From Paraspadella gotoi (lineage: Eukaryota; Chaetognatha): a stretch of 64,000 nt of DNA. The position numbers and the translations under genes were made by a program. Within the stretch, counting starts at the first letter, position 1; the number at the start of each line of letters is the position of its first letter. Shown piece after piece: positions 35,819 to 53,296 of the stretch. A model generated the notes under the pieces. It saw only the letters and a list, made by a program, of their open reading frames with translations, ran no database searches and was not told the origin of the DNA. Location: assembly GCA_051294375.1 (NCBI GenBank), contig CM119266.1, forward strand, positions 14,488,755 to 14,552,754, written 5' to 3'.

Positions 35819-38800
35819 TCATTTTTTCAAGAGATTCGCACTGCACTCGATTTTTTCAGAGGGTACATCACAGGGTGGCAAGTAATGAGCCAAACCTAGC
35901 TCACAGGAACGGTCAGGATTAATTAGAATCAATACAGTTTTTTTCCAATAGTCGAACGGGATCCTTGAAGAACGTTCTAAGGCCGAACAGTCTTTATCCT
36001 TGTGGAGATAATGTTCCTGCCAAAAGAGAAGCAGGTCTCGAAAGTTTTTCAGAAGGGTTGATCCCGCATAATCGGCCGATTGGCTGCCGGAGCCATTGGC
36101 AGGCGTTAACGACTTGGCCTTCAACCCAGCCAAGTATTTAGGGAGCTCTGACTTTCGATTGGCAAACATCAAAAAAACCAGAGTCGTGTTCAGACAGGAA
36201 ACGTTCTCTTGAGTTAAGTTCTCCACGTTTATCAGACGTATAAGGCTGACGAGCAGATCAATCTGCGTCTCAAAATTAGCAATGTGCATTAGGAGTCGAT
36301 TATTCTCCAGAGAATACTCCCCGACGATCACATCCGTTTGTATGGCGCCGTGCAAAAGAAAGTTTTCCAAGGAAAGGACGAGAGCGCGAATGAACATATT
36401 CGAATCGACTAAACAACGATTCATTGTCTGAAAGAATCTTTGCGATGTTGCTTCGGGGTCATTTTCGTTGAGTATTTTGTCAAACTTATGGAAAGCTACA
36501 ATGTTAAATTTTATTATCTCTCCCAAAAGGTCGAAGCTGCTCTGGAGGATTTCTTTCGGGCGAGGATTAGAATCAATTATGTTTTCGGCGACATGTTTAA
36601 GAAGGCCTCGATTTATGAGAAACGTTTGATCAGCGTAAGAAGTGCATCCCCGAAGGAATGACTCTACGGCGCGGGCAAGCCAAAAACGGAATGTCGATCC
36701 GTTCGGTTCGTTCATCATCACTTCCACTATCTTTGTTAGCAAACCCTTCTCGCCACGGCACATAACCTTTTCATCGGGGAAATCCCGTCGAGCATCCAAC
36801 TCGTATACGCTTTCTTTATAATGATTCAACTCAAGCATCTCGGTGCGAGTTAGCAGAAGATGCTTGAAGTCAGAATGATCGCAGTAAGAGTGGATTAAAC
36901 GCAAGAATTGTATCTTAAGCGCAACTTCCGGGGAACATTCGCACGAGGGATTATGCCCCCGGAGTCGAGATCTTGCACTGTCAATATCTCCGGGACTCGG
37001 ATGACATATCCATTGGAAATGATCAAAAACCTCGGAGAGCCCAGGGATAAGGCACAGTTCGGCGAGTCTTCGTTGCACCTGCAAAAAAACAAGTCCCATA
37101 ATTAAACCAACAATTATCCTTACTTTGTTAGGTTACCTTTTTTCGATATTTTCCTACGAGAAAAAGGCCAAGAACGTAAACAACTTCGACCCGTTGAATC
37201 AACTCGTTACAAACTCGAAGCGATGGTTGCAATTTAAGAGTTCCATTCGGCGATGCTGCTTCCGAAATCCCTCCCATAAAAGGTTCGTCAAAATCTGAAT
37301 CTTCGTCGTCGTCGCTCTCTGTCGACAGCAACCATTCGCCGTCAGGGGTGGAAAGAAAATTAGCAAGTTCAGGTAAATCGGAATTAGCATTCGAAGTGGA
37401 TGGCACCCCGAGCATGCCATTCGAAGTCAAGGTCTTAGAATTCCCACGCCGGAAAACATTTGATGCAGAAGAAGAAGCAGTTGGCTCGGGGGCGATTCCT
37501 CTCGATCGAGTACTGTAAGTCCTCAAATCGAGTGGACGATAATTATTAGCCCGAGCTACGGCCGCCTCAGCGGCCGCCGACGCTCGAGTTTGTATCCGTC
37601 TCGTGTTTGAATTGGCAACAAATCGTGAACGGGGATTAGAGTATTCGTTCCTGGGTCGATGATGTGTGATGTGAGCTGAAAAAGGCGCTAAAAACGCTTC
37701 AACAGGGTCATAGTCAGATTGATCGTCTTCGTCTTCCTCGTCCTCAGCTTCTTCAAATTCGTCTTCGATCCACTCCATCCAAGCATCAACCTCCGTGGAA
37801 AGCAAAGGAAAGCGGCGAAGGTCTGGCTTCTTCACGGCCAAATTTACCAACCGAGGAAGCAATTCTGGAATTCCCAATAACGCCTCCTGGTTTATATCTC
37901 GCAGAGGAACAAAAGTCTTGGAACGTTTTTGTTTGTTTTGCTGATAGAGACTAGATTTTGATTCGTACATGTCCAGATCAGAGACAGTGACGGCGCATAT
38001 GCGACAAAAGTTGGCCAGCTGTACTTCTCCGAAGGAGCGGACAATATCTCCCAGGTTTGGCACGATGGAAAGGTTAAAAACTTCGCGCCGGGACTGGAGT
38101 ATTACCTACAAAAGAAAAGTTTGTAAACCGTCTCAAAATTTATTCCATTTAATTATGTGGTCGGAGGTACCAGTGATGTTGCCAATTTCTTTTTTACTCT
38201 CGACGAGCTGAAATTTGTTCTATACATAATTTGCAGGATTATATCTACTTAAAACAAGTTTATTTAATAATATAACTGACATAGGAAATTGAATTGGGCT
38301 AAGGTTCCCCCGACCTTTGTTAACATATATAAGGCGTTACCTCAATCAAATCTGCAGCTGGAAGGCAAATTTTTAAAAATGGTAACAGTCGAAAAAGGAA
38401 AATAAGGAAATCCTCGCGAGCTATCAGCAATTCCTTAACATTGGATCCATCTTCAAGCATGACCGTCAAAAAGATGAGAATTTCACATGCCAAGCTCTTT
38501 GCGCGAAGAAGCGCGCCCGGTTTTTTCTCATCAGCACCCTTTGTTCCCGGCAGAAAAGGGGCTGTGGACATAATAATATCAATAAGGACGTCAACACCAC
38601 CGAAATCACGGAATATGTTGCCGCGTAGTTGAGGGTCGATGTCATCGTCGGCACCTTCTCCAGAATCGAACTTTCTAAGTGAATGCAAATATCGCTTAAG
38701 AGGTACGCACAGGAGACGAGCGTTTAACTTGCAATCCTCTGACAGAAGCCGAAGATCTCTTATTAGGCCAGGGATGCGTAAATGGTGGTTTTTCACGTCA

Positions 38801-39108
38801 ATTTCGTCAACCATGTGCAAAGGAAGATCATGAAAAGATCGGAATCCGACGCCGTTTAGTTGCATGGAGGAGAAGAAACAGTGAAAGGGATAAAGGCGAC
38901 CCGACTTCATGGCCGAGATAGCAGAACTAGGGGTATAACGTGGAGGAGCCTTTGCCCGTTTGGTCCAGGACACCGACGAAGGCGAGTCACTTTGCTTTGG
39001 TCCATTTGAAAAACGCTTTTTAGTTTTAGTTTTAACACTGATTTCCGTCGATTCCTCGCCATTTCCTTGCCGGCGCCTTTTGCGGCTATTATGGTTTGCC
39101 GCATCCAT
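35819..39108 (-). CDS. TRPC4AP: TRPC4-associated protein TRPC4AP (TRUSS/TRRAP-type CUL4-DDB1 adaptor)
   Basis: In vertebrates TRPC4AP is a substrate receptor for CUL4A-DDB1 ubiquitin ligase (MYC degradation) and binds TRPC channels and TNFR1. Three exons: 39108-38341, 38106-37137 and 37078-35819, joined in phase (DLIE to VILQ; YRKK to VQRR). ATG at 39108 (MDAANHNSRKRRRQ), stop TGA at 35819-35821. Diagnostic stretches in the last exon are ILQSSFDLLGEIIKFN, CLVDSNMFIRALVLSL, LINVENLTQENVSCLNTTLV and WQEHYLHKDKDCSALE, which align with the conserved C-terminal half of TRPC4AP. The middle exon has an acidic, disordered insert (EEAEDEEDEDDQSDYD). The N-terminus has a basic KRRRQ and KTKTKKR region, possibly a nuclear signal. 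Head-to-head with PAK, so the 39109-40764 spacer may serve both genes. Confidence 0.95.
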
Positions 39109-39472
39109 CCTGTTTCTAAACAAACTGAACTTTACTAATTAACTATGCCAATTAGATTCAAAACATTTAATAACAAATTTTCAGCTTAGATGTCAATATG
39201 AAAATACCTCTATTTATCCTTTAACGAAATCATCACAGACACATACGACCGTTAATCTGTTGCTATTAGGAAATGCATGAATAGTTGCGCACAACTTTTT
39301 TTCTTGAAAAGAAAAGAGAGGACAACAATTTAAAAGATACAATGAATATAGCGAGTTAGGCAATTAAATTAAGTGTTATTCGTAAGTTATACAGCTCCCA
39401 TACTGAGACAGTCTGAGAGATTCAGCTTCAGCTTCCGGATTTTTTTTCTTTTTTTTCTGGTAGAGCCAAACT

Positions 39473-39482
39473 NNNNNNNNNN
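39473..39482. other. Assembly gap (10 N)
   Basis: Ten N bases next to a T-rich tract and a GC-rich triplet block. The true gap length is unknown. Confidence 1.
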
Positions 39483-40129
39483 TTCTGTGAATATTTGAAA
39501 GAGCAGACGTTGGACGGCGACATCCAGCGCCAAACGCAGCGCCCGCAGCCGTCGCGGGAGATTGGGTCTGACGCCGCGTACACAGATAAAATCAGTAATA
39601 GTAATAGCGGTAGCCGCCGCCGCCGCCGCAGCGCCGAATGTTATGCCTGCGACTACGGCGCGGCAGCAGCAACAACAGCTGCCACTAATGAACCTAAAAG
39701 GCATGTCTCTCATTTTAACTTACTCGTTGGCGTTTCAGGAGCTGCCGCTGCTGCCGAACTTCGAGAAGGCATTTTGATGAAAAAAAATATCACTCGCCCC
39801 TTTTTCCCGTCGGGGAGAAATAATGTTTTATATCACTTCAGACGCCTTCTCTTCGATCTCTGTTTTTTCGTTACGTTGTAATATCGATTCATCAAGAATC
39901 TCGTGATACCTTGCAATATTTCAGTGTAACTGTAAAGTAAGATAATTACACCGGAACTTACTTTTTTAATTACAATTAATTATAGATTTTTTTCCCTAAG
40001 ACACTCTACGTTTACAATTATAGTTCGATAATATAGGTCCTGAAGTTCATAGATGAGAAAGGTTTCTCAAAATAGAATTATTATCGGAATTTTTTAAAAC
40101 TCGATTATCCTCCGTTTGTGCGGCTCAAT

Positions 40130-40200
40130 TTTTTACCATCCCTAACCCTAATCCCCCCCCACCCTAGTCGGCGAATATTAAATTAAGCATCAATTAAAAT
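40130..40200. repeat. Telomere-like CCCTAACCCTAA block resembling the 34.2-kb repeat
   Basis: ACCATCCCTAACCCTAATCC is followed by a C run, CACCCTAG and CGGCGAA, parallel to ACCCCTAACCCTAAACC ... GGCGGCGAA at 34220-34260. The shared order suggests one interspersed family and not a chromosome end. Confidence 0.45.
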
Positions 40201-40764
40201 AGTTTATTGATGTTAAGATATTTGAATTAAATATTTTAATAAAGAATTTCAGTAAGCCGTATAAAAAAAATTTCGACAGCCGAAATAATCTCCTTGGCGG
40301 GGTCTACTAAAAAGTTATTTCTAGTTCCCCAACGTCCGACACAACGCACCACCTCTGAAAAACACCCGAAGGAAAAAACAGTCTGGGTGTAAAGTGAAAG
40401 CTGAAAAGTCGATCATGACATAATTTGGCTCGCGGCTCATCTCGGAGAAAGAAAAAAACAAAATTATTCGATCCTAGAAATTATTTCCAACTTATTCTTG
40501 ATTCGAACTTTTAAAACTTTAGAAACATCACGCGTTTAAGGTCCAACATTTAGGACGTCTCCTTTCAACGTCTGGTCTTTTTTTAAACTTTTCATCGCTC
40601 ATCCAGTGTACTTCTTTTTCCCGGTTTAAAGTGTTCAAATAATGAATGGCTGTCGCACTCTTATACTTAATCTAGTTAATCTCGCAGACTCGTTTGTCAC
40701 CTCAGACAAACGTAAAGAAATTATTGGTCTTCAGAGACCTAAAAAAAAATTATAAACATTAAAA

Positions 40765-45934
<5,170 letters not shown>

Positions 45935-47198
45935 ACCCACTGAAGACCAACCAAAAAAAAAACTAGTTCGCTTGAGACAATGAAAAAAAAATAAAATGCA
46001 AAAAACGGACACATCGGATTATTTTTGTACTTAAACTTTCATTGAATACGCCACAAACGTTTAAAATAACTCGATGCAATCATCTGTTGTACCTTTGCAT
46101 CCTGTCGTCGTCGTGATTTCACCTTCCCGCTCTTCTACGTCAAACTTCGTTCGGTGGTTGGGATTTTTTTTTTTTAACTAAAGCTCGTTCTCTCGAATCT
46201 TGCCTTTAAAAAATACCCCAATACCAGTGTTAAAGAACTATATTATAAAAACAAGAAAATCGATTTTTTTTTCTGTCTTCTCCGAATGAAACCAAATCGC
46301 GTTGTCTCTCTCGCTCAATTTTATTCGCATGAGATCGTCTCCATTTTTTGTTTGTTTTTTGAGCATTCCGTTCTCTTCCTCGGAATCGATACTGAGATAT
46401 GGATTTTCTGCCTAATTTTATCACGGCCCTCTGAGATCTGCGATGTTCTAATTAATTTTTTTCCGAAAACGAGCGTCCAAAATGCAAAGTAATACTTGGC
46501 AAAATTTTAGCCAGAAAAATTTTCATTGATCTTTTTGATATTTGTAATTTAAAAGTTATTGTCGAAGCAAGTAAGCATAATCTTTAATTTTATGCCTACT
46601 AGCTTTAGTTTTTGCACCTTATGAAATTTAAAGAACCAAAAAATTGATGGAATCTCAGCTCATATCCTTTAACGTTTTTTAATTGTCTGTTGTATGTCTT
46701 GTCGATCATTTTATCAACAAACTTATTTTTTGACACATGTTCCTTACCTAGGTTGGAATCGAGCAGTTTTTGCGTCCTTTGTCTATGTATTTATTCTAAT
46801 TTAAATTTTAACCGATTCATTTATAAATTCGTCTATTTACTGTATTTCAATATGAATAGCTTTTTTACTTTTGAATAATGATTTAAATTCATCGTTTTCA
46901 AGTATTAACTGAAGTTGTTAACTGGTAGAATATAGCAAATATAACCTCAGTCATATAGATGACGATGCGTTAACAACCTTTAAGATTTATTGCTTTTTTA
47001 AAAACAAATTTTATGTACTGATAATCCCAGATAATCAATAAAACCAGGAATAATACATTAAAGAACACAAACTTTCGTAGTTTAAGCCGTAGTTGCCTCT
47101 GGTCAAAAATTTTATTAAGTGATCCCTAACGAGTCAAAATCTCCCGACGTACCAATTCCTTCAACTAAACTATTAAAAAAGCGTCGCCGACCAGCAAC
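45935..47198. other. Intergenic region between PAK and EHD
   Basis: About 1.26 kb, AT-rich, that should carry the PAK 3' UTR and EHD promoter/5' UTR. No other feature supported. Confidence 0.6.
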
Positions 47199-49205
47199 AT
47201 GTTGAAGTGGATAAACAGCGAGGGTCGGCGCAAAGACCCCGAGGTCTTCGAATCCGTCGTCGAGGGTCTCAAAAACATCTACAAGCAGAAAATCTTCCCC
47301 TTGGAGGAGCATTACCGCTTCCACGATTTCCACTCTCCAGTTCTTCAGGTTGGAACGGCAATTTTTATTTGTAGTAAGCTGTTAGCTAAACTAACTAATG
47401 ATCCCTATTTTCGTTCTCCAGGAGGCCGATTTTGAGGCCCGTCCCATGATCCTCTTGGTCGGACAGTATTCCACGGGGAAGACGACGTTCATCCGTTACC
47501 TCCTCGAACGGGACTTTCCCGGAATTCGAATCGGGCCGGAACCGACCACCGATCGTTTTATCGCTGTCATGTTCGGGGATCAAGACGGAGTCATTCCCGG
47601 AAACGCCCTCGTTGTCGATCCAAAGAAGCAATTTCGCCCGCTGTCAAAATTCGGCAATGCCTTTCTCAATCGGTTTCAGTGCTCGCAGGCCAAGAGCGAC
47701 GTTCTCCGTAGCATCAGTATTGTGGACACCCCCGGCATTCTCTCCGGTATGTTGAGGAACGCAGTTGGTTATAAGCGGTAACGATGTGCCGTTCGCAAAA
47801 CAGCTCTAGATAGCATAAGCATAAGATGCTGTATAGTAATAGTTTCTGTTTACATTTTCGCAGGCGAAAAGCAACGAGTAGATAGAGGATACAACTTCAC
47901 GGGTATTCTGGAATGGTTCGCTGAAAGAGTTGACCGCATTCTTCTTCTTTTCGACGCTCACAAATTGGACATTTCCGACGAGTTTAGACGCAGCATCGAA
48001 GCCCTTAGAGGACACGACGACAAAATTCGCATCATCCTTAACAAGGCGAGTTTTTAGGCCAATTGTTTTCGGGTCTTTTTATTAATTTCTCCCCATTTGC
48101 CTCTTTTCCTTCTTTGTAATGTATTTTATTTGATCTTATAATATGTACCTAAAATCACAGGCTGACATGGTGGACCACCAGCAGCTGATGCGAGTCTACG
48201 GCGCCTTGATGTGGTCCTTGGGAAAGGTTTTGGCGACACCCGAAGTGGCTCGTGTTTACATCGGGTCATTTTGGGACCAACCGCTTCACTTCGACACCAA
48301 CCGTCGTCTCTTCGAAGCCGAGGAGCAAGATCTGTTTAGCGATCTACAGTCACTTCCGCGGAATGCTGCTCTGCGGAAACTGAACGACTTGATCAAGCGG
48401 GCTCGTTTAGCTAAAGTACACGCTTACATTATTAGTCATCTTAAGAAGGAGATGCCTTCCGTTTTTGGCAAAGAAGGAAAGAAAAAAGAGCTAATCTCCC
48501 GGCTGGACGACATCTACGGTCAGATCCAGCGAGAGCACTCCATCTCCCCCGGCGATTTTCCTCCCATTGATCGAATGCAGGCGGTGCTGGAGCATCAGGA
48601 CTTCAGCAAATTCAACGTCATCAAACCGAAACTGCTGGAAACGGTGAGCGGAGCTTGTTTCACTAACACAACTTGCCAGATCATTCAATATCGTAAATTC
48701 GTTTCAGGTGGACAAAATGCTTGCTGAAGATATCGCCCGGCTGATGGCGCAGATTCCCTTGGAGGATACTGGCTCGCAGAGGGAAGGCTCTGTGCAAGGC
48801 GGCGCTTTCGAGTCAGTGCGCGATCCCGAAGTTTCCCCGTTTGGCTACGGGCGAGGCGAGGGCGTGGACGCCGGGCGCGGCGAGTCGGAATGGGTCGTCT
48901 CCCAAGAGCGGTACAAGTACGACGAGAAATTCGAAGAGCTCGACCCCATCAATGGCAAGGTCAGCGGCGCCAAGGCCAAAAAGGAGATGGTGAAGTCCAA
49001 ACTCCCCAATTCCGTGTTGGGAAAAGTGTGGAAACTCTCTGACATCGACAAGGACGGACAGTTGGACAAGGATGAGTTCGCCCTCGCGATGCACCTGATT
49101 CAAGTCAAACTTGATGATCACCAGCTGCCGGACGAATTACCCCCTCACTTGATCCCGCCCTCCAAGAGACCGGACGCAACCGCCAATGGATACTACGACG
49201 AATGA
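47199..49205 (+). CDS. EHD: EH-domain containing ATPase, EHD1-4 family
   Basis: Dynamin-like membrane-remodelling ATPase of endocytic recycling. ATG at 47199 (MLKWINSEGRRKDPEVF), stop TGA at 49203-49205. Exons about 47199-47348, 47422-47746, 47864-48045, 48161-48643 and 48708-49205. Visible: P-loop GQYSTGKTTF, switch region TTDRFIAVM, DTPGILSGEKQR, NKADMVDHQQLMRVYGALMW, helical region KKKELISRLDDIYGQIQREH and a C-terminal EH domain (DEKFEELDPINGKVSGAKAK; NSVLGKVWKLSD; calcium loop DIDKDGQLDKDEF). Length and order match vertebrate EHDs. The third intron (48046-48160) uses a GC donor. Confidence in the family is very high; the single invertebrate gene usually corresponds to all vertebrate EHDs. 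Confidence 0.97.
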
Positions 49206-50305
49206 ATGTGAAAGCGAAAACTTCTAATTTTTTTCTCCCCTTATTAGCTGAAGAACATAAATTTACTCCCCTAGTTTTGGGTTAGATCATATTGGTTTAT
49301 TAATAGGTTTTTACAACCGCGAATGTGGATGATGAGAGATAAAAATGTATACCGAGCGAGGGCGGGTTTCCAGTTGTAGAATGGTTCGGTGAAGCTTGTC
49401 ACTAATTCATCCATGTTCCAGTGTTTGTATATATATATATGCGAACCTTGCCGGGAGAATAATTTTCAAAGTTTCAATATTTTTTTTTACTATTGAACTG
49501 CAAGGTATTTTGTTTCTAGTCTTCCTTAAGTTAAAGAAAAACAACCAAACAAGACGCTTGTTTGGTTAATTGGGGTTAACTTAATCCTTTTTTAGTGGAA
49601 TTTTTTTTTTTTTTAGCGCTTATCCTTGTAAATCCTTATCCTAAATGAGGAAAACAGTTTAGGTCTATACATATTTTTTTTCGTAATTCTCTGTGCAAAC
49701 TCTCTTATGATTATTAAACTAGTCAATATTTTTTTGTCTTTATAATAATGTGTTATTTAAGACATACATGAATGTGGAGATAAGTTGCCCATTTTGATTA
49801 CCGCCCCCTTTCTAGAATTTGCCGATCAATTGCAGATTGATTCGGTTGGCTCATTATATACATAGGTCATGTATTGAATAGCTTGAAATAAACCTAAGTC
49901 GGATGACGCAGTGGCTCAATTTTGATCCGCTTTATTGAGAATCGTAAAAGTTTTGCGGGAGGGTGAATCGAAAACTGATCCCAAACGTCCAATGGTGCCT
50001 TTATTAAAGGTTAGTGTCTTTAAGGCTTCATTATTTAAAGACGAAAACAAAAACTTCAATATATTTTTATTTGTGTAGGTACGTGTATGTTGCGAATTTG
50101 GTAAATTGAGAGCACACTAAAACATTGCGCCCATGTAATTATTTTCAACTTTAATGTACAATGAGCTTTCTAAATTCCATCCTCTTATAAGTTTTTTTTC
50201 TTTCTCTGATGGGAATTTTGTTTATTTTTTTAAAACTGTCTTCAAAGGTGATACGCATATTTAAAAATGATGCTATTTTTCTATTTTCACTGCTGAAACA
50301 AACTC
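49206..50305. other. Intergenic region with a 3' hairpin
   Basis: About 1.1 kb with the EHD 3' UTR at left and the promoter of the next gene at right. It contains the hairpin at 49543-49567. No gene supported. Confidence 0.6.
49543..49567. repeat. Perfect 11-bp hairpin downstream of EHD
   Basis: Arms 49543-49553 and 49557-49567 are exact reverse complements with a 3-nt loop, about 340 nt after the EHD stop codon. It may form in the EHD 3' UTR. Confidence 0.85.
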
Positions 50306-51257
50306 ATGCAGCCACTTCAAAAAAAAATGCCTTCTTTTTCTTCGGACTTCTGTCCGGTAACAGACCAAGTGCGTCCCCCTTCTCCAATATTTGCGAACAG
50401 CCTGTTATCCACGCAGTCGCCCACCGATTGTCGAGATCGGTGGCATCTCGACTTATCAGCTAACGCCCCCTCATCTTCTTCATCCTCATCGTCATCTTCT
50501 GTTTCGCAACAAAGAAAAGACGATCATGACGATCCGTTCAAAAAGCCAAAATCTCTTTTTAAGGTATTTTTTACTTGAATATTAAACAATTCGGATTATT
50601 AAATTTTCATTCTGATTGGTTAACGCTCTAACATTTCAGCGAAGTAAAGTCCTCGACGGATCGTTCCGAATTGTGAACCTCAGTCGTCGACCAGTTCCCG
50701 ACGCGTCGCCCGCCTCCTGCAACGATAGTCATTTATCGAAAGTTCGAAATTCGACGCCCCTGACGGCCGATGGAACAATTTTCGACTGCTGTTCGCCGCC
50801 CTCCTCAATCGTCAGTCCTATCTGTTCCGATAATCGCATAGAGAGAGATTGCGACAGTGCTGGATGCAGCCAATCGAAACGGAGAAAAACTTTGCCCTAC
50901 TCGAAATTAACGAAGGGAGAATTCACTCAAAACACAAATGTGAGCTACTTTTATTTCATAATCATCTTCGCGATATTCGTACGATTTTTATTTTCGTAAT
51001 CGTTATTTTCGCTTATGCTTTCAGCGATCTCAATTATGTAAAGAACTCGTTGTAGCGCATTCTTACATTCCAAATTTGCGAGATAAACGGCCCAATCCAT
51101 TGGGAATTTACCCTCGGCGTCCCATAAACAATCGAACTAAAGGTGGGTGTTGTTATGCTATTTAGTTTGGTTTTGCCTATTTGCGGCGTTTTAATTTTGT
51201 TCAACTTTTTTCAAGATCTGATAATTTCCCACTCAACTACATTCTTCTCTACAAACG
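50306..51257 (+). CDS. Unknown Ser/Arg-rich protein with a conserved-looking C-terminal segment
   Basis: ATG at 50306 (MQPLQKKMPSFSSDFCP). Exons about 50306-50563, 50640-50939, 51025-51142 and 51216-51257 join in frame. The N-terminus has a Ser run. Exon 2 contains RSKVLDGSFRIVNLSRRP and several SP/TP sites, and exon 3 encodes QLCKELVVAHSYIPNLRDKR and NPLGIYPRRPINNRTK. Exon 4 encodes DLIISHSTTFFSTN. The end is uncertain: reading through the GTAAGT donor gives a stop at about 51292, and splicing to the next acceptor gives a stop within a few codons. No membrane segment and no family I recognise. The matched splice phases support coding. The TMEM41B start lies shortly downstream. Confidence 0.65.
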
Positions 51258-51384
51258 TAAGTTACATGTTATTTTGGTCTGAAGTCTGAACGTATTGAAT
51301 GTTGTTCTATATACATACTCTTTAGAAACAATTTTATTAATCAGGCTTTACTGTCACCTATAATAAAGTGTATATCGGAAAAGA

Positions 51385-53296
51385 TGTCTCCTAGAAAACG
51401 CCCGACAAATCTTACTTCAGGAAGTTCAATCTCGCAATCCAAGAAGCTTAATATTGGTGAGGGAAATATTTCAATATTTGACCCTTAAGCCGAGATATGG
51501 GGCCCCCATCCGGGTCAGGCACAGGGGTGAAAAATTGTCAAAAATTTTTCTTTAATTTTTATAATTTTTGAGTTTTCAACAGTTGCATAGACGTTTATTC
51601 ATCTTGAAAAACGTAGTTATTACTACCAAAAAACAAGCGGTTCATGCCAAATTTGGAGTAAGGGAAAATTCGAATTTTAATGATGAACCATGGATCTTCA
51701 AACTACATCAATTTTACATCTAAAATGTTTTTTTCATGTGGTTACGAAATCAATGCAACTGATGACGCAAATAAATTCATGAAAAGAAAAAAAAAATTCG
51801 GCTTTTATCGCCCCCTCGGGGTTCATCGGGGGGCCCCTGTATCTCCTGTCGGTAGTTGAATATCAAAAGTCCCCTCGATAGTTCCATTTGTATAGCCAAA
51901 GCCTACCTTTTACTAAATTTGATCGTGTAATTTGTGATGAGCCGATTCTCGGCTCGAAAAAAACGGCGTATCATTTTGTATTCACATGATCGTTGCAAGA
52001 GTCAACCAAGTTTTTTTTTTTTTCGGGCGTAGATTCTTCAAATGAGTCGGAGATTTCGAAGAATACGTCTTCATCCACCGTCGGCTCAACTTTCTCCGGT
52101 GTCATATTAATCCTCATCGCATTTTTGTCTTGTCTCTCTCTTCTTTACTACTTGTACACCAAAGTGCCTCATCTTTCAGGTACTATTCAAAGTCCTTAAT
52201 AAGCGAGCTTGTTTGTTTTGGAAATTTAAATGTTTATCCACCCCATTATCAGACGAAGAACTGCTCCTCGTTAAATTTCCTCGATCTATCGAGGACGCCA
52301 AGGATTTAGGAAAAGTTCTCAGCGCCTACAAGGACGACCACTTCGACGTTATCGTTCTCGGCTTTTTCGCCGTTTATAACTTTTTGCAGACTTTCGCCAT
52401 TCCAGGCTCCATTTTTCTCAGCATCTTGTCAGGATTTCTTTTTCCCTTTCCCTTGGCTTGTTTTTTGGTTTCACTCTGCTCTGCGCTCGGAGCTTCCTTT
52501 TGCTACCTTTTGAGGTAAATAAAACTCAATAATTTAACCCATTTTCATTGTCGGATTTCAATCAGGAATTTATAAATTAAATGGTTTCTTTTAGAAAAAC
52601 AATTAGCAGTGGAATAATTATTATTATTTCTGTTGTACAGCTCAGTGGTGGGAAAACCAATCATGAATCGCTACTTCAAGTGTCGGGTTGAGGAATGGCG
52701 TTCGACGGTCGAAAGGCAACGGCAAAATCTACTCTCTTACATCATATTTCTTCGGATTACGCCCTTTTTACCAAATTGGTAAGTATTGACGATGAATTTT
52801 TCCCCCTTATCTTCAACGTTTAAATGATGATTAAGCCATGCTAATACAGAGATGGTGGTGCCGTCCATGAGTTGAGAACCTTTTCTCGGTCCAGATGTGT
52901 CTGGATTCGACCTGATTTTTTCGTATACATTATAAATTTACTTTTTCTCTAATTATATGCCTTAAGTAATTCTGTGTATATTTTTATTTTAGGTTCATCA
53001 ATATTACCTCCCCAATAATTGGTGTTCCGTTAATATACTTCTTCATCGGCACTTTTATTGGAGTGGCTCCACCTTCATTTGTTTATATTTCCGCTGGTGG
53101 GTGGCGACAAAACATTCTCGGTTTGTTGATAATTTTAATCAACATGCGTTATTTCATTCTAGGGCAAACCCTTCATCAGTTGACATCGACATCATCGATT
53201 TTGACATGGTACCAGATAGCTATGCTCGGGTTGGTGGCCTTGATATCGCTTCTACCGGTTTTACTCAAGGATACTCTGAAAAAAAAATTCTCTTAG
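51385..53296 (+). CDS. TMEM41B: TMEM41B-like ER lipid scramblase (VTT/DedA family)
   Basis: ER multipass scramblase needed for autophagosome growth and lipid mobilisation. ATG at 51385 (MSPRKRPTNLTSGSS), stop TAG at 53294-53296. Exons about 51385-51456, 52033-52179, 52253-52514, 52639-52778, 52993-53096 and 53163-53296. Features: a short cytosolic N-terminus, membrane segment VILILIAFLSCLSLLYYLY, then the VTT domain with FPRSIEDAKDLGKVL, FFAVYNFLQTFAIPGSIFLS, the SGFLFPFPLAC re-entrant region, GASFCYLLSSVVGKPI, FLRITPFLPNWFINI and GTFIGVAPPSFVYISAGQTL. The ITPFLPNWFIN and GVAPPSF motifs are typical of TMEM41B. Intron 1 (51457-52032) holds an element with inverted ends. Confidence 0.95.
51492..51845. 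mobile_element. Foldback/MITE-like element in intron 1 of TMEM41B
   Basis: The left end GAGATATGGGGCCCCCATC and the reverse complement of the right end (51827-51845), GAGATACAGGGGCCCCCCGATG, match with one or two small differences. The interior is about 300 bp, A/T-rich and without a frame. The inverted ends and size fit a miniature inverted-repeat element. No clear target duplication was seen. Confidence 0.55.

Larger units (their letters stand above)
39109..40764. other. Divergent spacer between TRPC4AP and PAK
   Basis: About 1.65 kb that should contain both promoters and the 5' UTRs. A GC-rich block at about 39500-39700 has CCG/GCC and CAG/CAA triplet runs and an assembly gap on its left edge; it may be a CpG-rich promoter or a 5' UTR exon of PAK. 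A CCCTAACCCTAA-containing block lies near 40135. Open frames across the GC-rich block are poly-Ala or Gln runs and I do not count them as genes. Confidence 0.5.

Noticed and set aside
39387-39881. Poly-Ala and Gln open frames on both strands
   Set aside because: They arise from triplet-rich DNA near the gap, have no fitting exons, and one runs through the Ns.
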